Assembly: GCF_037126465.1 (NCBI RefSeq)
Contig: NC_088203.1
Location: forward strand, 57,945,581 to 58,009,580
Origin: Ornithodoros turicata
Lineage: Eukaryota > Arthropoda > Arachnida > Ixodida > Argasidae
DNA: 64,000 bases
Direction: 5' to 3'
Part shown: one piece after another, positions 46,729-58,022 of the stretch
Numbering within the stretch: the stretch's first letter is position 1
How the letters are laid out: each line of letters starts with the position of its first letter
Position numbers and translations under genes: made by a program
The notes under the pieces: model-generated
Told to the model about the DNA's origin: nothing
Database searches by the model: none
What the model saw: only the letters and a program-made list of their open reading frames with translations

Positions 46729-47605
46729 CAGGGTGTCCCAGAAAACGTGTCATTGAATTATAATAAAAAAACTACGCCACCTAGAATCATGCGGTCAACA
46801 GCATTTGTTCTTATTAGGTTTTTGCCACCTCCTAATGTGAATGTCATGTACTCCAAGTTTAATTATGTAAATATTTGCGAACTGAACTCGGAAATTTGCC
46901 AAGTAAAGGTCACTTTTTTACCCCACCAATATGAAGAGCGTGCCGAATTCACTCAAATTCATGATAATTCACAGTGATATTCACGAGCTATCCCATCGGG
47001 AAAAATAGCCGAATATCATGCTTTTCGGAGCACTGGAGAATAGCGCGCGATGACTTTTTGAGCGCAATCGCTCTCCGTGCGACGAAAGGAGGTTCCGACG
47101 CCAGCCCGCAGAGTGATAGTAGAAAAAGTAACAGTTCCTAAAATTGGGAGAGGGAAAGCATTATCCCAGCGAAAGTCGGACGTGATAAGCCGTGCCTGTT
47201 TTCTCTCTTTCTGCGATGTCGGGGAGGGCTGGATTTCCAACCTCCTTTCGTCGGACTGACAAAGATTGCGCTGAAAAATTCATCGTGAGCTATTCTGTGC
47301 GACCTCCATAGAGCATGATGTTCGGCTATTTTTTCCGATGGGATAGCTCCTGAATATCCCTGTCAATTATCATTAATTTGACTAAATTAGACACGCTCTT
47401 CACGTTGGTGGGGTAAAAAAGTGACCTTTACTACGCAAATTTCCGACTTAAGCTCGCAAAAATTTACATAATTAAACTTACGTTACACGACATTCACATG
47501 AGGAGGTGGCAAAAACCGAGTAAGAACAAATGCCATTGACTGCATGACCCTAGGTGGTGTAGTTTTTTAATTATAATTCAATGACACGTTTTCTGGGACA
47601 CCCTG
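46729..47605. mobile_element. 877-bp full-length foldback element
   Basis: The two ends are inverted copies (CAGGGTGTCCCAGAAAACGT at the left), flanked by TA on each side. Complementarity runs almost the whole length: TAGGTTTTTGCCACCTCCT, GGGGTAAAAAAGTGACC and CGACGAAAGGAGGTTCC all have partners. The turn lies near 47165. TA duplication suggests mobilisation by a Tc1/mariner-type transposase. No coding capacity. Confidence 0.85.
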
Positions 47606-47607
47606 TA

Positions 47608-48149
47608 TACTTCAGCTGTGAGGGACGATGAGAAGTCTATTTGCGTAGCCTTACCTGATGATTCCGTAGCTTATCTGTAAGAAAAGTAGAAATTCCCTGG
47701 GTGGCTGAAAATGAGAAGGGCAACCAGCCCATCTTGAAGTTCATGTGTACATTCTTATAAAATATATTTCTCTTTGGTGTGTGTGCTGTAACTTTTGCAC
47801 TCAACGACTCTTTACCTACGAAAATTAACACTTGCACGATGATCTGAGGTCAGGAGCTTTTAGAAGAAAGGCTACACTGTTTCTAACGATACAACCTAGA
47901 AAACTTCCCGCACATCGTCTGCTTCTCAAGAGAAAATGGGGCAAGGGACAAAATGCACTTGTCCCCCCCCCCCACTTTAATGTTTTTTTTTTACTTAACA
48001 CTGTATATATGTACACTGGATAGTTGGTAAAACGATGATGTAGACGTATCGCAGCATGTCTTCTTGGGTTCGTGTCTTCTGTGTTGTGTCCCTCGTTAAG
48101 CTGCAGCGATATGTCTACACCATTCCCTTCACTGCTCAGCCTGTTCCCG
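47608..48149. other. no gene; C and T homopolymers
   Basis: Poly-C and poly-T runs lie at 47962-47990. Nothing supported. Confidence 0.4.
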
Positions 48150-48612
48150 GTTCATTCACACGTTTCGTCATGAAAGGCGCCTTGATCGGCCGAAGCCAGT
48201 TGAAGTTTTGGGGCAGGAACAGGATGTTCACAGTAGGTTCTGTGAACATCCTGACATTTAGCTGCCCTCGGGTGACTGCGTCTCTACCGAAACAAAAGGT
48301 CCGCAGACTTCGGCCGCAGCACCTGGATATCATTGTGCTGTATATCGGCGGGAATAATTTGTGAGACGCAATCTCTCACGTTTCTCTCAAACCGATGATT
48401 CCACATGTAATGGATGGTGCATGATATACATGAAAATGTGCAGCAATGCGTGGAGGATCCGAAATAAGTTGCCGACCATAGATTTCTGTTCCGCTTGCGG
48501 CCGCTGCTGAGGAATCCCGCGGTATCCCTGAGATCGGACGCTACAATAAACAGTTGGCTCGACTTCACCAGGTGGCATCGAGAGATGTCACCTTGCTCGA
48601 CGTGGACGTAAG
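48150..48612 (+). pseudogene. SGNH-hydrolase-like relic
   Basis: The plus strand encodes LIGRSQLKFWGR and later RPQHLDIIVLYIGGNNL, resembling the GxSxx start block and the GGND block of SGNH/GDSL hydrolases that are common next to transposable elements in arthropods. A TGA follows directly, then DAISHVSLKPMIP, more stops, and finally IGRYNKQLARLHQVASRDVT. The catalytic Ser is not clear and the GGND Asp is Asn. It is a dead fragment with short domain coverage. Confidence 0.4.
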
Positions 48613-49420
48613 TATATAAGGCGATCTCTTGAACTTAGCTTGAAATATGTTGAACTATACGCGACAGCATGAACGTGTGCTTCGAATTTTGCCTGTGATG
48701 TGTGCCACACATGTGATGTCTCAATGTGGTAAATTCGCTCTTTTTCACTGATGCACTGCTATATTAATGCTTCTGATGATAGCACGGACGACGGATTGGG
48801 CATGACATTCAGCGGTACAGACCAATGAATGGCTTGCTTTGCGAAAGCTTTCTTTTCGAGACACATTTATAACCAATCCTATTGCCTATCATCTTTCCCA
48901 ATAGCACAAGTTACTAACAAAAGCAAATGAGCTAAAACCAGGAACGCTTGAAACATACGGCTATTACATCTCCCAAGGGCGTGGACTTCCCTGAATTGCA
49001 GGCATCAGCACGGTTGCGTTGACAAAACGATATGGAGGATGGATAAAGTTCAATCACACAAGACTTGTCACCTAGTGCAGGAGAGCGACAGCAAGCGTGG
49101 TGCGAAAGGTCATGCCAACAGGAATGTTGTGACTTGGCGTTAATATAAGGGGCGGTATGGCCGGTCGAGTGATGGACTGGTCGCTCGTTGTTGGTAGCTC
49201 CAAAGTCGTGCTCCCTCCTGCTCTCTCTTCATCTCTCCACGTCTGGTTAGAAGCGCTGACACTCTTTCGGGCCTCTTTCTGTTCTCTTGACTACTGTTTG
49301 TAGCACATCTGTATACTATCGTTGGTGCGCATACTGTATTTCTGAGCTTGTCCCACAGTCCTGCGTCCCTCGTCGACTGTTGACCAGGGGCGGATTACTG
49401 GTCACTTGTCGGTGCGTAGT
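48613..49420. other. left outer flank of the palindrome, nothing recognised
   Basis: No supported gene. If the palindrome continues, its mirror lies beyond the right end of the window and cannot be tested here. Confidence 0.35.
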
Positions 49421-49460
49421 GCACCATCGTCTTCATAGCAGCGCGTGTTGCACGTTATCC

Positions 49461-50360
49461 GCTTCGTCGGGATCCCCTCATGAAAATAGGTATTGAATTT
49501 CTGGTTTGGCTCTAATGTGTTCCTAACGACTCATCAGATACGCAACAGAAATTCAATGCCTAATGTGTTTTCACATTAAGTGCACAATTGAAGTTCTTGC
49601 GACATCCCACATCAACTTTTCAATTGAGAAAGTTCTATGGCCTTTTTGTGTAGTTTGAAATTGGTAAACGCATGAAGTGTCATCCGCAAAACGGTGCGTC
49701 AGATGAGTTTTCTCATTGTCTCGCAGAAATTGTTTCACGGAAAACAGCCAATTAGACTTATGTCCGTGTGACGCTACGTCAAAATGCGACACTCTTTATA
49801 CGAGCAGCTACCAGTATTCCGTGAGAGTTACAGTCACTACATAAGCTGTCACAACCATTCACCATTTTTTTCTCCTGCGGAAAGAGGTGGTACGACGCGC
49901 CACCAAACGGCGACGTTGCGTGGTTGCGGCTGGCTGGGTGGATGGTAAACATGACGGAGTGAGCGTCTCATTTCATCTTGTTTTGTTGGCGATTACCAGT
50001 TTCAAGTCATCTGACGGTTCATTCTCATTGATGTAAGCCTTTATGAGAACCAGTATTTTAAAACGATGTTCTTCAAGCGGTGCTTAACGGCAGCACTCCT
50101 TACAGTTTCCTCATTCATTGCCCGACCGTGTCGATCAAGAGATGCGGCGTTGGTGAATCACAGGCGGCAGTGATTCGATTTCTGTGGAGTACCTGGAATT
50201 CGTTTTGATCGTAAAGTATTGTGTAAACCGGTTGTTTGCATACGGACGGCGCCTTGATGTGTTAGAATGAGAAATGGTATCCACTGTATGCGCTGCCGTG
50301 TATTTTAACCAGGAATATGAGTAGTATAGATTCGAGCCCCACAACAGCCACTTTTTTCTA
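49461..50360 (-). other. arm segment with two conserved small frames
   Basis: A 74-codon frame at 49571-49792 is identical in both arms (63629-63850). A 70-codon frame at 50135-50344 differs by only a few residues (63077-63286). Both begin with non-ATG codons and match no family. Conservation here only reflects overall arm similarity, so I do not call genes. Confidence 0.3.
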
Positions 50361-51090
50361 ATCCAGTTCTAGGAATTTCTGATCCACCACCCATTTCTAA
50401 TCCAGGTCAAGCCAGGTCTAATCCAGGCTCCACCCCTTCATGGTGATCCATCTAATTTCTATGTGATTGGCTGCCCTTCATTGCCACATTTGCTCACTCG
50501 TTCATAGACACCAAAATTATCTATTCTATTGAATTCTAAGTCAGCTCATAGGCTTCCAAATCGCTCTTTTTTCTAATCCAGTTCTAGGAATTTTTAATTC
50601 ACCGCCCAAGTCTAATCCAGGTCAAGCCACTTCTAAGTCCTCTGGTTGGTTGGTCACAGCTTCACCCCTTCACGCTGATTGACCGATCCAGGCTGCACCC
50701 CTTCATGGTGATCCATCTAATTTCTATGTGATTGGCTACCCTTCATTGCCACAACATCTGCTCACTCGCTCGTAGACACCAAAATGATCTATTCAATTCT
50801 AAGTCAGCTCATAGGCTTCCAAAACGCTCACCTGTCTATTGGTCTGGGGGTGGTCACTTCCCTTCATTTCTAAAACCTAGTGATTGGCCTATTGGCTGCC
50901 TCTCATACATGCTCAATAGACTCATTTGTCATTTCCACTCTCTAGTTACTCGGTCACACGCTTTCAACTGCATATTGCTTCATAATTTCAACCACAGCAT
51001 AGACAACCGCTGGTGGGTCAATTCCACTCATTTCTGGGCCAGCTCACAGGCCCTCCAAATTGCATATTGGCTTGGGATGCTTTCTAGTTA
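50361..51090. repeat. internal direct repeats in the left arm
   Basis: Blocks such as GGTGATCCATCTAATTTCTA and TTGATTTCTAAGTCAGCTCA-like sequence recur at about 50440/50710 and 50520/50790, mixed with many TCTAATCCAGGTC and CCACCCATTTCTAATCC units. The mirror is at about 62340-63060. It lies just downstream of the polymerase poly(A) site. Confidence 0.65.
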
Positions 51091-51151
51091 AGCCAAGACA
51101 ATCCTTCGGAACAGTAGGGACATAGAAAAACATGGGAAATAGTTTTCAGCA

Positions 51152-51157
51152 TTTATT
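51152..51157 (-). terminator. poly(A) signal of the left Pol B gene
   Basis: AATAAA on the minus strand about 210 bp after the last exon starts. It is conserved in the right arm. Confidence 0.55.
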
Positions 51158-51357
51158 AAACACATCATGGCATTCTCAGAGAGATTGTAGTTCTCTCTGG
51201 GGCACTTCCAGGCACACTGGACATTTCTGCCCGCATCCATGGCGTTTTTCGCATAAGTACCATGTGGATCACCCAGGCGTTCGTCCTTCTCCATCCACGG
51301 CTCAGTCCCAGACCGCACGCTAGAACAGCATGTCGCAGAAGTATCAGTTCTCTTCCT

Positions 51358-54300
51358 GCACATCTTCTGGAGCGAAAAAAGAACATTATGAGCTTCACTA
51401 TTTACATCATCCATTTAAACTTACCATATTCACAGTAAGGGTAGGATTCGATGTCATTGCAGAGGTATCGCTTGTCGTCATATGCCATCAGACTTCTTTT
51501 GACGTTTCTGATGGTGTACATGCACTGTTTCTTTCCAACTATTGACACTTGCTCATTTGATACGCTCGTGTGATTGAACAAGGTATCGTAGTATGTTTCA
51601 TAGAGGAGGTGCTTGCGTACAATATTTTTCTTTACCCCTTTAGCTCTTGCAATTTGATTTTCTTCAGCTAGTTTGATGGAGTACATTTTAGCTTTTAAGC
51701 ATATTACTTCTTCGATAGGCACACTACCAGTTTCGCTTTTGAATGCCCCAAGTCTTCCATGATTCTTTTCACTGTACAGTGGATGATCCCGATCAAAGGA
51801 AGACAAATCTAAGTGGTCGTTGGCGATCGCTCGTAACTGATCTTCGTAGTCCTTGCAGAATAGGCCGAGGATCAGAGAATCCGTGTCAAAGTAACAGGTA
51901 ATCACTGGACAAGTGAGCTTACTCAAGAAGGTTTCGTAGTAGAACGAGTACATGGTTAATTTACTCAGTTGCAAAATCGTAAACCCAATCTGGAGCGGGA
52001 AATCGCATCGCACTTTTCTTTTGCGCATTTTGTACATGACACAATCCAGGGACAAAATTTCCATCCTCACGCATTCCGCCTGACTCCCGAAGCGACTCGC
52101 CGTCTCCTCATCGAAGGCTACTCGAATGTCCCGCATGTTAAATTTATTTAAAAGCGTTCTCCCGAATACCGCATTATTTGATTGTTTATAGAAATTTTTT
52201 TCGAACGTCGTGCTCGAGGCAACGCATCTGGCAACATTGTCCTCAATGTAGGGACGCAGGAATGGTGCCTGGCGAAATTTTAGAATTCTGTGAATTTTCG
52301 TCACTCTCATACCCAATCTACAATAGAGTGCGAGCAGCGCGTAATGAACGACGTACTCGACCTTGTTCTTGCACGTGAGCAGCAGCTTTTTGCTGTTAGC
52401 TGGCTGATACATTAATTCTTCAAGAAGCCCTCGCTGGAATGGTGAGAGCCAATCCTTCGGGACGACCATCTTCTCAGGAGCCAGAGGAAAGTACCGTGTC
52501 AGTGCGTGGATAGATTTTGGATACTCTAAGTCACATACGTACACGTAGCCAACGTCTGAATCAGTGGGGTGACGCATAAAATCCACGGAGCTAAAATCCT
52601 CGACCCATTCAAAATCACCCACGGGGAGGTGCTTTATCATACTGAATCCGTAAAGATTGTTGCAATCTATGTGTGATATATACACTAAAGAAACAAGGGA
52701 AAGGGTGCAGGCTAGCTGGTATAGATCCATGAAGAAGACCGAGAGACACGGACACAGAAGACGACATATATATACACGATATATACACCTCCTCTTTATC
52801 GGGATCATAGCCACTACACAGAGGGTTGTTGGCACGTAAATGACGTCTGCTCGCCTGACAGAGTCCGCCTCTAACGCCCGATTCGATGGTTCTGTACATG
52901 TCCTCGTTGATGATTAACTCCAATTTTGCCTGCGTGTAATTTAGAGCGCATTGCCACGAATAGGATGCCAGAGAAACACAAAGAAGCAATTCCAATCTGC
53001 GTGCCCTGTAGCACAAACGTCGGAAGTGCTGCATCACGTCCGCATGTAATAGGGCTTCCGTTTTCAAGTACAGTGCATTATAATCTCTCAAATTTGAGCA
53101 TCCAAAATGTTCAAATACGAGCAACGCATACTGGTAGTCCTCCTCACTTATATCCTCCCCCGTGAGATCGTTTCGAAAGGAGGATTTTTCTGGCAAGGCC
53201 AATTCATCGTACACCGCGAAAGAAATGACATGGCTGTACGGGAATACACCTTTACGAAGTAAAATTTCGTAGTCGTTTCCAAATGCCTGCTTCAAACATT
53301 GGAATGCCTCTGCACCCCCCCTGGATTTGACGGTTTCCACGAGCTCCCCCAGCGACGAATTTAGATATTGCATGGTATCTCTAAACAGGAAGGTGCCAAT
53401 TTCGAATGAACGAATTTTTTCCATGGAGCTGGCCACAATGAAGGGAGGTCGCTTCCATCCAAGAATGTGAAATTCCCGCAGCAGCCCGGACAAATTGTGT
53501 ACCATGATCGGCAATTTTTCCCTCGTCGTGCACGCGACGTTACAGGGGTTACACAATGTCGCGATATAATTTGTCTCGCCCGCGCTACAATGCTTTGAAT
53601 GGTCATGATGCCGAACACGGGTAGATCTTCGGTAAACTCCTGTTTACAGTACGCACAGTGGGTAGCAGCTCTGTGCTCAGCGCATTGCTCATCATTCAGC
53701 ACCATTGCGGTGGGGCAAGCGTTCAGGGCGATCATCTCATCCCGCATTTCCATCAATGCTCTCACGCACTGCCTCGCAGCATCTTCCCCATGGTGCATCC
53801 TGATGCGCATCACCTTTGAGTCGTGGGTGCGCACAAGCACGGCACAGAAGCTAGAGGTAATGTGACGTTGCATGCCAACACCACTGGGTGCGAGTACGCT
53901 CTCCGTGTCCAATGCAACGACGTAGTTGTACTGCTGCATGTACTGTATTTTAGTAAATTCTACAAAATTTTCTCCGGATTCACAAAATTCTAATAGGATT
54001 TCGTTCAGGTCCGCGCAAAGGCGTCGATGTTTCGCCATGCTCTTTTCCTCATTAAAAGAGCGAGTGCAATGTTCGCATACGAAACGCGTGTTCTTTCTCG
54101 TCAACAAACGCTCGAAGGACTTAATTCCGAAAAAATGCTCATCAACCTCCAATAAGTGAATTTTCTTTTCGCTTTCCAGTTTTGGGGGTCGTGACACGTG
54201 CACTCCCTGATCGACGTACGCGTACACGTACACAGATATCCTATTTTTCTCTTCGAACTCGTCCAGATCAGCGAATGAAACAGGGAAGTGAGTAGGCCAC

Positions 54301-55030
54301 CAGTACTCTGTTGCATAATTTTCATATTTTTTCCATTGGTTCCTTTCCTGTGGGTGCAAGAGGGCGAGCGTGTTGTATTTAAAGCACTCACCCTCCTTAC
54401 GCTCTGGTAAAGAGACATTCGTTAGGACATTCCTACGATTAGCCAAATTAGTGGGAAGTACCCCATTGCATCCAAACTTTTTAGTTTTCACAGCGGAAAT
54501 ACACATTTGAACTTTCTGGACGTCAGTGGATACAAACCTACTACCCTCGCGCTAGTAATTTTCAATGCGCCCGGTGGACTCCTGAATCACGTCCATCAAA
54601 GTATTTGCGATAGCTCCGTCGCTGTGGACTTCGCGAGCAAGCGCCATAAAATGAGCTATGTGTGTGATTATATCCCCTCGATTTTCTTTCATCACTAGAA
54701 CGTCAGAACAAATGCAAAACCTACAGGGTATTCTTTGCGCTCGCAAAATAGCAATTATATTGTGGAGGTGGTTCATTAAATATTGTCGCAAGTCCTCTAC
54801 TCCCTGATCATGAAAAGATGCCAATAGCACAAACGCTTTGACGATACCTTGAAATGCGCTATCAGTTTGAAAGAAAGGCAGGAAGGAAATGTCCACATAG
54901 GGATGTGATCGCTCGACGTGAGCATGCAATGTGCCAGGTGAAATGTCTGGAGAAGATGGTGAATTCTCTTCCAATGGCTCATCATCCCCTATATCATGAG
55001 GATCAAAAAAGCAGAACATGCATCTAGGCA
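51358..55030 (-). pseudogene. protein-primed-type DNA polymerase B, left copy (broken)
   Basis: This is a DNA_pol_B_2-class polymerase of Polinton/virus-like elements. In order it has: a novel N-terminal region; a C-x2-C finger (FVCEHCTRSFNEEKSMAKHR) near 54060; Exo I with DTE (VVALDTESVLAP); a CAYC and HHDH-type zinc/endonuclease VII-like block; GVFPYSHVISFAVYDELALP; LTGEDISEEDYQYA; motif A DCNNLYGFS (52655); motif B NNAVFGRTL (52170); motif C CYFDTDSLILG (51890). Breaks: TAG at 54552-54554; a frameshift near 53620, shared with the other arm; and a 92-bp insertion beside motif A. The Exo II Asp is absent. A 58-bp intron (51367-51424) ends the frame with DVQEEN or, unspliced, at 51402. Confidence 0.85.
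52686..52777. mobile_element. 92-bp insertion in left Pol B, 11-bp target duplication
   Basis: GATATATACAC lies on both sides (52675-52685 and 52778-52788), and the right arm has a single copy at 60768-60778. The insert contains AGACACGGACACAGAAGACG and no termini I recognise. Total gain is 103 bp, which shifts the polymerase frame immediately before motif A. Confidence 0.85.
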
Positions 55031-55092
55031 CTGAAAAAAAGAAGAAGCACCAAGAAAACGTGCACCACAGAGCGTGGATGAAAAATACTTAC
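55031..55092 (-). other. 5' intron of the left Pol B gene (62 bp)
   Basis: On the minus strand the donor AAGA|GTAAGTATT and the T-rich acceptor ending TTTCAG|TG are canonical and conserved in the right arm. Splicing joins a final A of exon 1 to TG of exon 2, forming the first in-frame ATG. Confidence 0.65.
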
Positions 55093-55129
55093 TCTTGAAG
55101 CGAGCTCTGCACACTCCCGAAGCGATGCG

Positions 55130-55170
55130 AAGACTGCTGCCTCTTCACACATCCTCCCCATTTATATAGC
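55130..55170 (-). promoter_or_regulatory. core promoter of the left Pol B gene
   Basis: TATATAAA (55161-55168) lies about 33 nt before an initiator-like GCAGTC (55132-55137) on the minus strand. Both are identical in the right arm. Confidence 0.55.
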
Positions 55171-56626
55171 AACGACCTCCCTGCATGTCCCAACATGCAC
55201 GGGTGCGGGGAGTCCTCATAGCCTAAAAATAACTTGCTCTGCATGTTCAAGGTCGCAGCTTGCCCTTGGCTTCACGTAATGCTCCATCCGCCTACACCAT
55301 TGCCGCACCTGAGCGCGAAGTTCGCTCTCATCACATGTCATTCCGATATGCAAGTTGCTTTCATGAGCAGGCACACAACCATCCCTTTTTGTTCAGTGGC
55401 TGTGGAATTTCAATAATAGTACTTAAATCAAACAAATTGCAGTGAAATGCAGATTCATCTCAGACAGGAATTTCTACCCTCAGTGTTAAACCCTCAGATA
55501 CCAGCATTTCTAGTCGAATAGCAAAATAGCTATGACTTCAAAAATTAAACACATGCTAACAAACTACCATCAACTGACAAAACACCCATTTCTGCCCATA
55601 TATCAGATAATTATTGCATAATGCTACATACAGTCGCATTGTCCCTACAAAAAGAAACCACAGGACAAGGGTACGCAAATTCACTTAAGCGATGAGGGAA
55701 AAAATGCTTAAGACCTGAGAAATAATCGCAGAGTCACCAAACATCGCTACGGCTAACAAAAGATAAGATACTAGCGGCGGGTAAAATTGTAACACTGCTA
55801 AACAAGCCCCAACATGCCATGATGACGTCACAAACCAGGAAAAAAGCACACACGCGCGCGCACACAGCAACTCAGGAATGCACAAGGAGGGGTGCTTTAT
55901 TGGAATCTCTACTCCAGACTCAGACACCAACATTTCTGCTCAAATACCCATAACTGCAAGATTAAGCACTGCTTACTTCATCAATATATCGAGCACCCAA
56001 CAAAATCTAACAAACAAACAAACAAAAACAAACAGACCCACTTTCCGTGATAGAACACTATTCAACTTTACGAAGGAACGGAGCATATGCTAATAAACGG
56101 GGAAAAAGGTACTCATTTCTGCTATCAGATAATTACTGCATAATGCTACATACACAGTCGCGTTGTCCCTGTCTAAAGAAAGCACAGGACAGGTGTACAC
56201 AAATCGAATTGGGAAAATCACTTCTACTCACGCAGCATAATACGATATACGCTGCTTTTTTTTTTTTTTTTACGGGCGAAAATTGCAATAAGAAGCCACT
56301 GCTATGCAAGTGCAACAACCCTTATTTTTAAACCAACCATTTCATGCAATACCACATAAATTTATCAATCGAGTCACACGAAAAGGCATACACAATGTAC
56401 TTACTGGTTAAGTGGGGTCACAGTTGCACACACACACACACAACACAACACAGACACAACGAGCGACAGTGAAAAATAAGAAATTACACGCACTTCTGCT
56501 CGAATAGCAAAGTGTCAAGCATGACAAAACACATTTTCTACCACCAGAAAATTATTAAAAAGAATAATACAATATTCGCAAAAATTAAGCTCGTGTGGCA
56601 AACACACAACCCAAGAAACACACCCA
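55171..56626. other. left arm, upstream region with diverged direct repeats
   Basis: No gene. Recurring GCTATTCGAGCAGAAATG-like motifs and two versions of a GTCGCRTTGTCCCT plus TGCATAATGCTACATACA block (about 55605-55660 and 56125-56190) show an internal direct duplication of about 520 bp. Simple repeats include (CA)n near 56430 and a T-tract at 56256-56270. Confidence 0.55.
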
Positions 56627-57367
56627 AGTTTGCAATCAATGATGATGGAATGATATTTTATCTTATTTGAATCATTGGTGACTCCCATATTTAGTGAATG
56701 GTAGTGTGGTTATGAACATATGAAAACTGGTTTGCTTAAAAATGAGAAGAGCTACAGGGTGTAGCGAATGCTGTTCTCCTTTTACACTCTGTAATATTTC
56801 TTGTGAAATATTTATATGCAAGCAAACAAAAGTACAAAGAAATGAATCCCATTCTGTATTATAATTGCTGCACGCTGTTCTTGGATGTATAGGCAACATG
56901 CATTCCTGAGATGCTGTGTTTCTTTTATTGCTATGGGACGGTCGACTGGCGATATCGTATTACATCCGGCGGGAAGGCCTATTGTTTCGTATTCGCATAT
57001 GCGTGTTCCCCGTTTTGACGGTGGTTGGATAATTATTGACGTGAGGAATAATATGAATTTATGTGGCTGTGAATAGACTTTGGGTTTTTGCTCGTTGTGA
57101 GGCACTAAAAATGTGTGAGTGTGCGTGCGCGTTTGTGCAGCTGGGACCCCACTTGACAAGTAAGTTCATTGTGTTTGACTTCAGTGATATTGCCGATATT
57201 GCCGTATATTATGCCGACTGTGATTTTTTTTGTTTGAAAAATAAGGTTTATCGCATTTTCAATAGAGTAGACTGAGCTACACATGATATATGCTTTCTCC
57301 AAGCAGCGTGCTTTATTCTTATCGAATCGCTCACGCCTGTATAACAAATTCAGAAAGCAGATGTGAA
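56627..57367. other. central spacer of the palindrome (741 bp)
   Basis: This is the only part of the palindrome without a mirror partner. It contains CAGCTGGGACCCCACTTGAC plus CAAGTAAGTTCATTGTGT (57138-57172), which is a direct, not inverted, relative of 57570-57605. It is therefore built from the same upstream repeat family as the arms. No supported gene: opposing short frames at 56885-57275 have no match. Confidence 0.6.
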
Positions 57368-57920
57368 TGGGTGTGTTTCTCGGGTTGTGTGTTTGCCACA
57401 CGAGCTTAATTTCTGCGAATATTGTATTATTCTGTTTAATAATTTTCTGGTGGTAGAAAATCTGTTTTGTCATGCTTGACACTTTGCTATTCGAGCAGAA
57501 GTGCGTGTAATTTCTTATTTTTCACTGTCGCTCGTTGTGTCTGTGTTATGTATGTGTGTGTGTGTGTGTGCAACTGTGACCCCACTTAACCAGTAAGTAC
57601 ATTGTGTATGCCTTTTCGTGTGACTCGATTGATAAATTTATGTGGTATTGCATGAAATGGTTGGTTTAAAAATAAGGGTTGTTGCACTTGCATAGCAGTG
57701 GCTTCTTATTGCAATTTTCGCCCGTAAAAAAAAAAAAAAAATTAGCGTATATCGTATTATGCTGCGTGAGTAGAAGTGATTTTCCCAATTCGATTTGTGT
57801 ACACCTGTCCTGTGCTTTCTTTAGACAGGGACAACGCGACTGTGTATGTAGCATTATGCAATAAGTATCTGATAGCAGAAATGAGTACCTTTTCCCCCGT
57901 TTATTAGCATATGCTCCGTT

Positions 57921-58022
57921 TCTTTTTTTTTTTTTTTTTTGCAGTTATAGCTATTCAGGCAAAAGTACGTGTAATTTTTCATGGCTCTTTTCTTCTTTGA
58001 CTGCTGAAGCAGAAGAAAATCA
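57921..58022. repeat. extra repeat unit in the right arm
   Basis: Sequence between GCTCCGTTTC and TTCGTAAAGT has no partner in the left arm. It starts with a T-tract and carries AGCTATTCAGGCAAAAGTAC, a relative of the GCTATTCGAGCAGAAGTG units nearby. It is either an expansion here or a loss in the left arm. Confidence 0.6.

Larger units (their letters stand above)
49421..56626 (-). repeat. left arm of a giant inverted repeat
   Basis: Its reverse complement occupies 57368-64000. Landmark pairs are: 49421-49460 with 63961-64000; the Pol B exons; TATATAAA at 55161-55168 with 58916-58923; AATAAA at 51152-51157 with 62264-62269. Identity is about 95% or more by eye outside indels. Minus is the strand of the polymerase gene in this arm. 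Confidence 0.95.

Noticed and set aside
52675..52788. The 92-bp left-arm insert as a functional intron
   Set aside because: GT...AG choices that remove it leave the polymerase frame shifted, and the 11-bp flanking duplication indicates insertion.
55685..55933. Mirrored hydrophobic 82-codon frame (also 58165-58404)
   Set aside because: Non-ATG start, overlaps a simple repeat, and its end is not conserved between arms.
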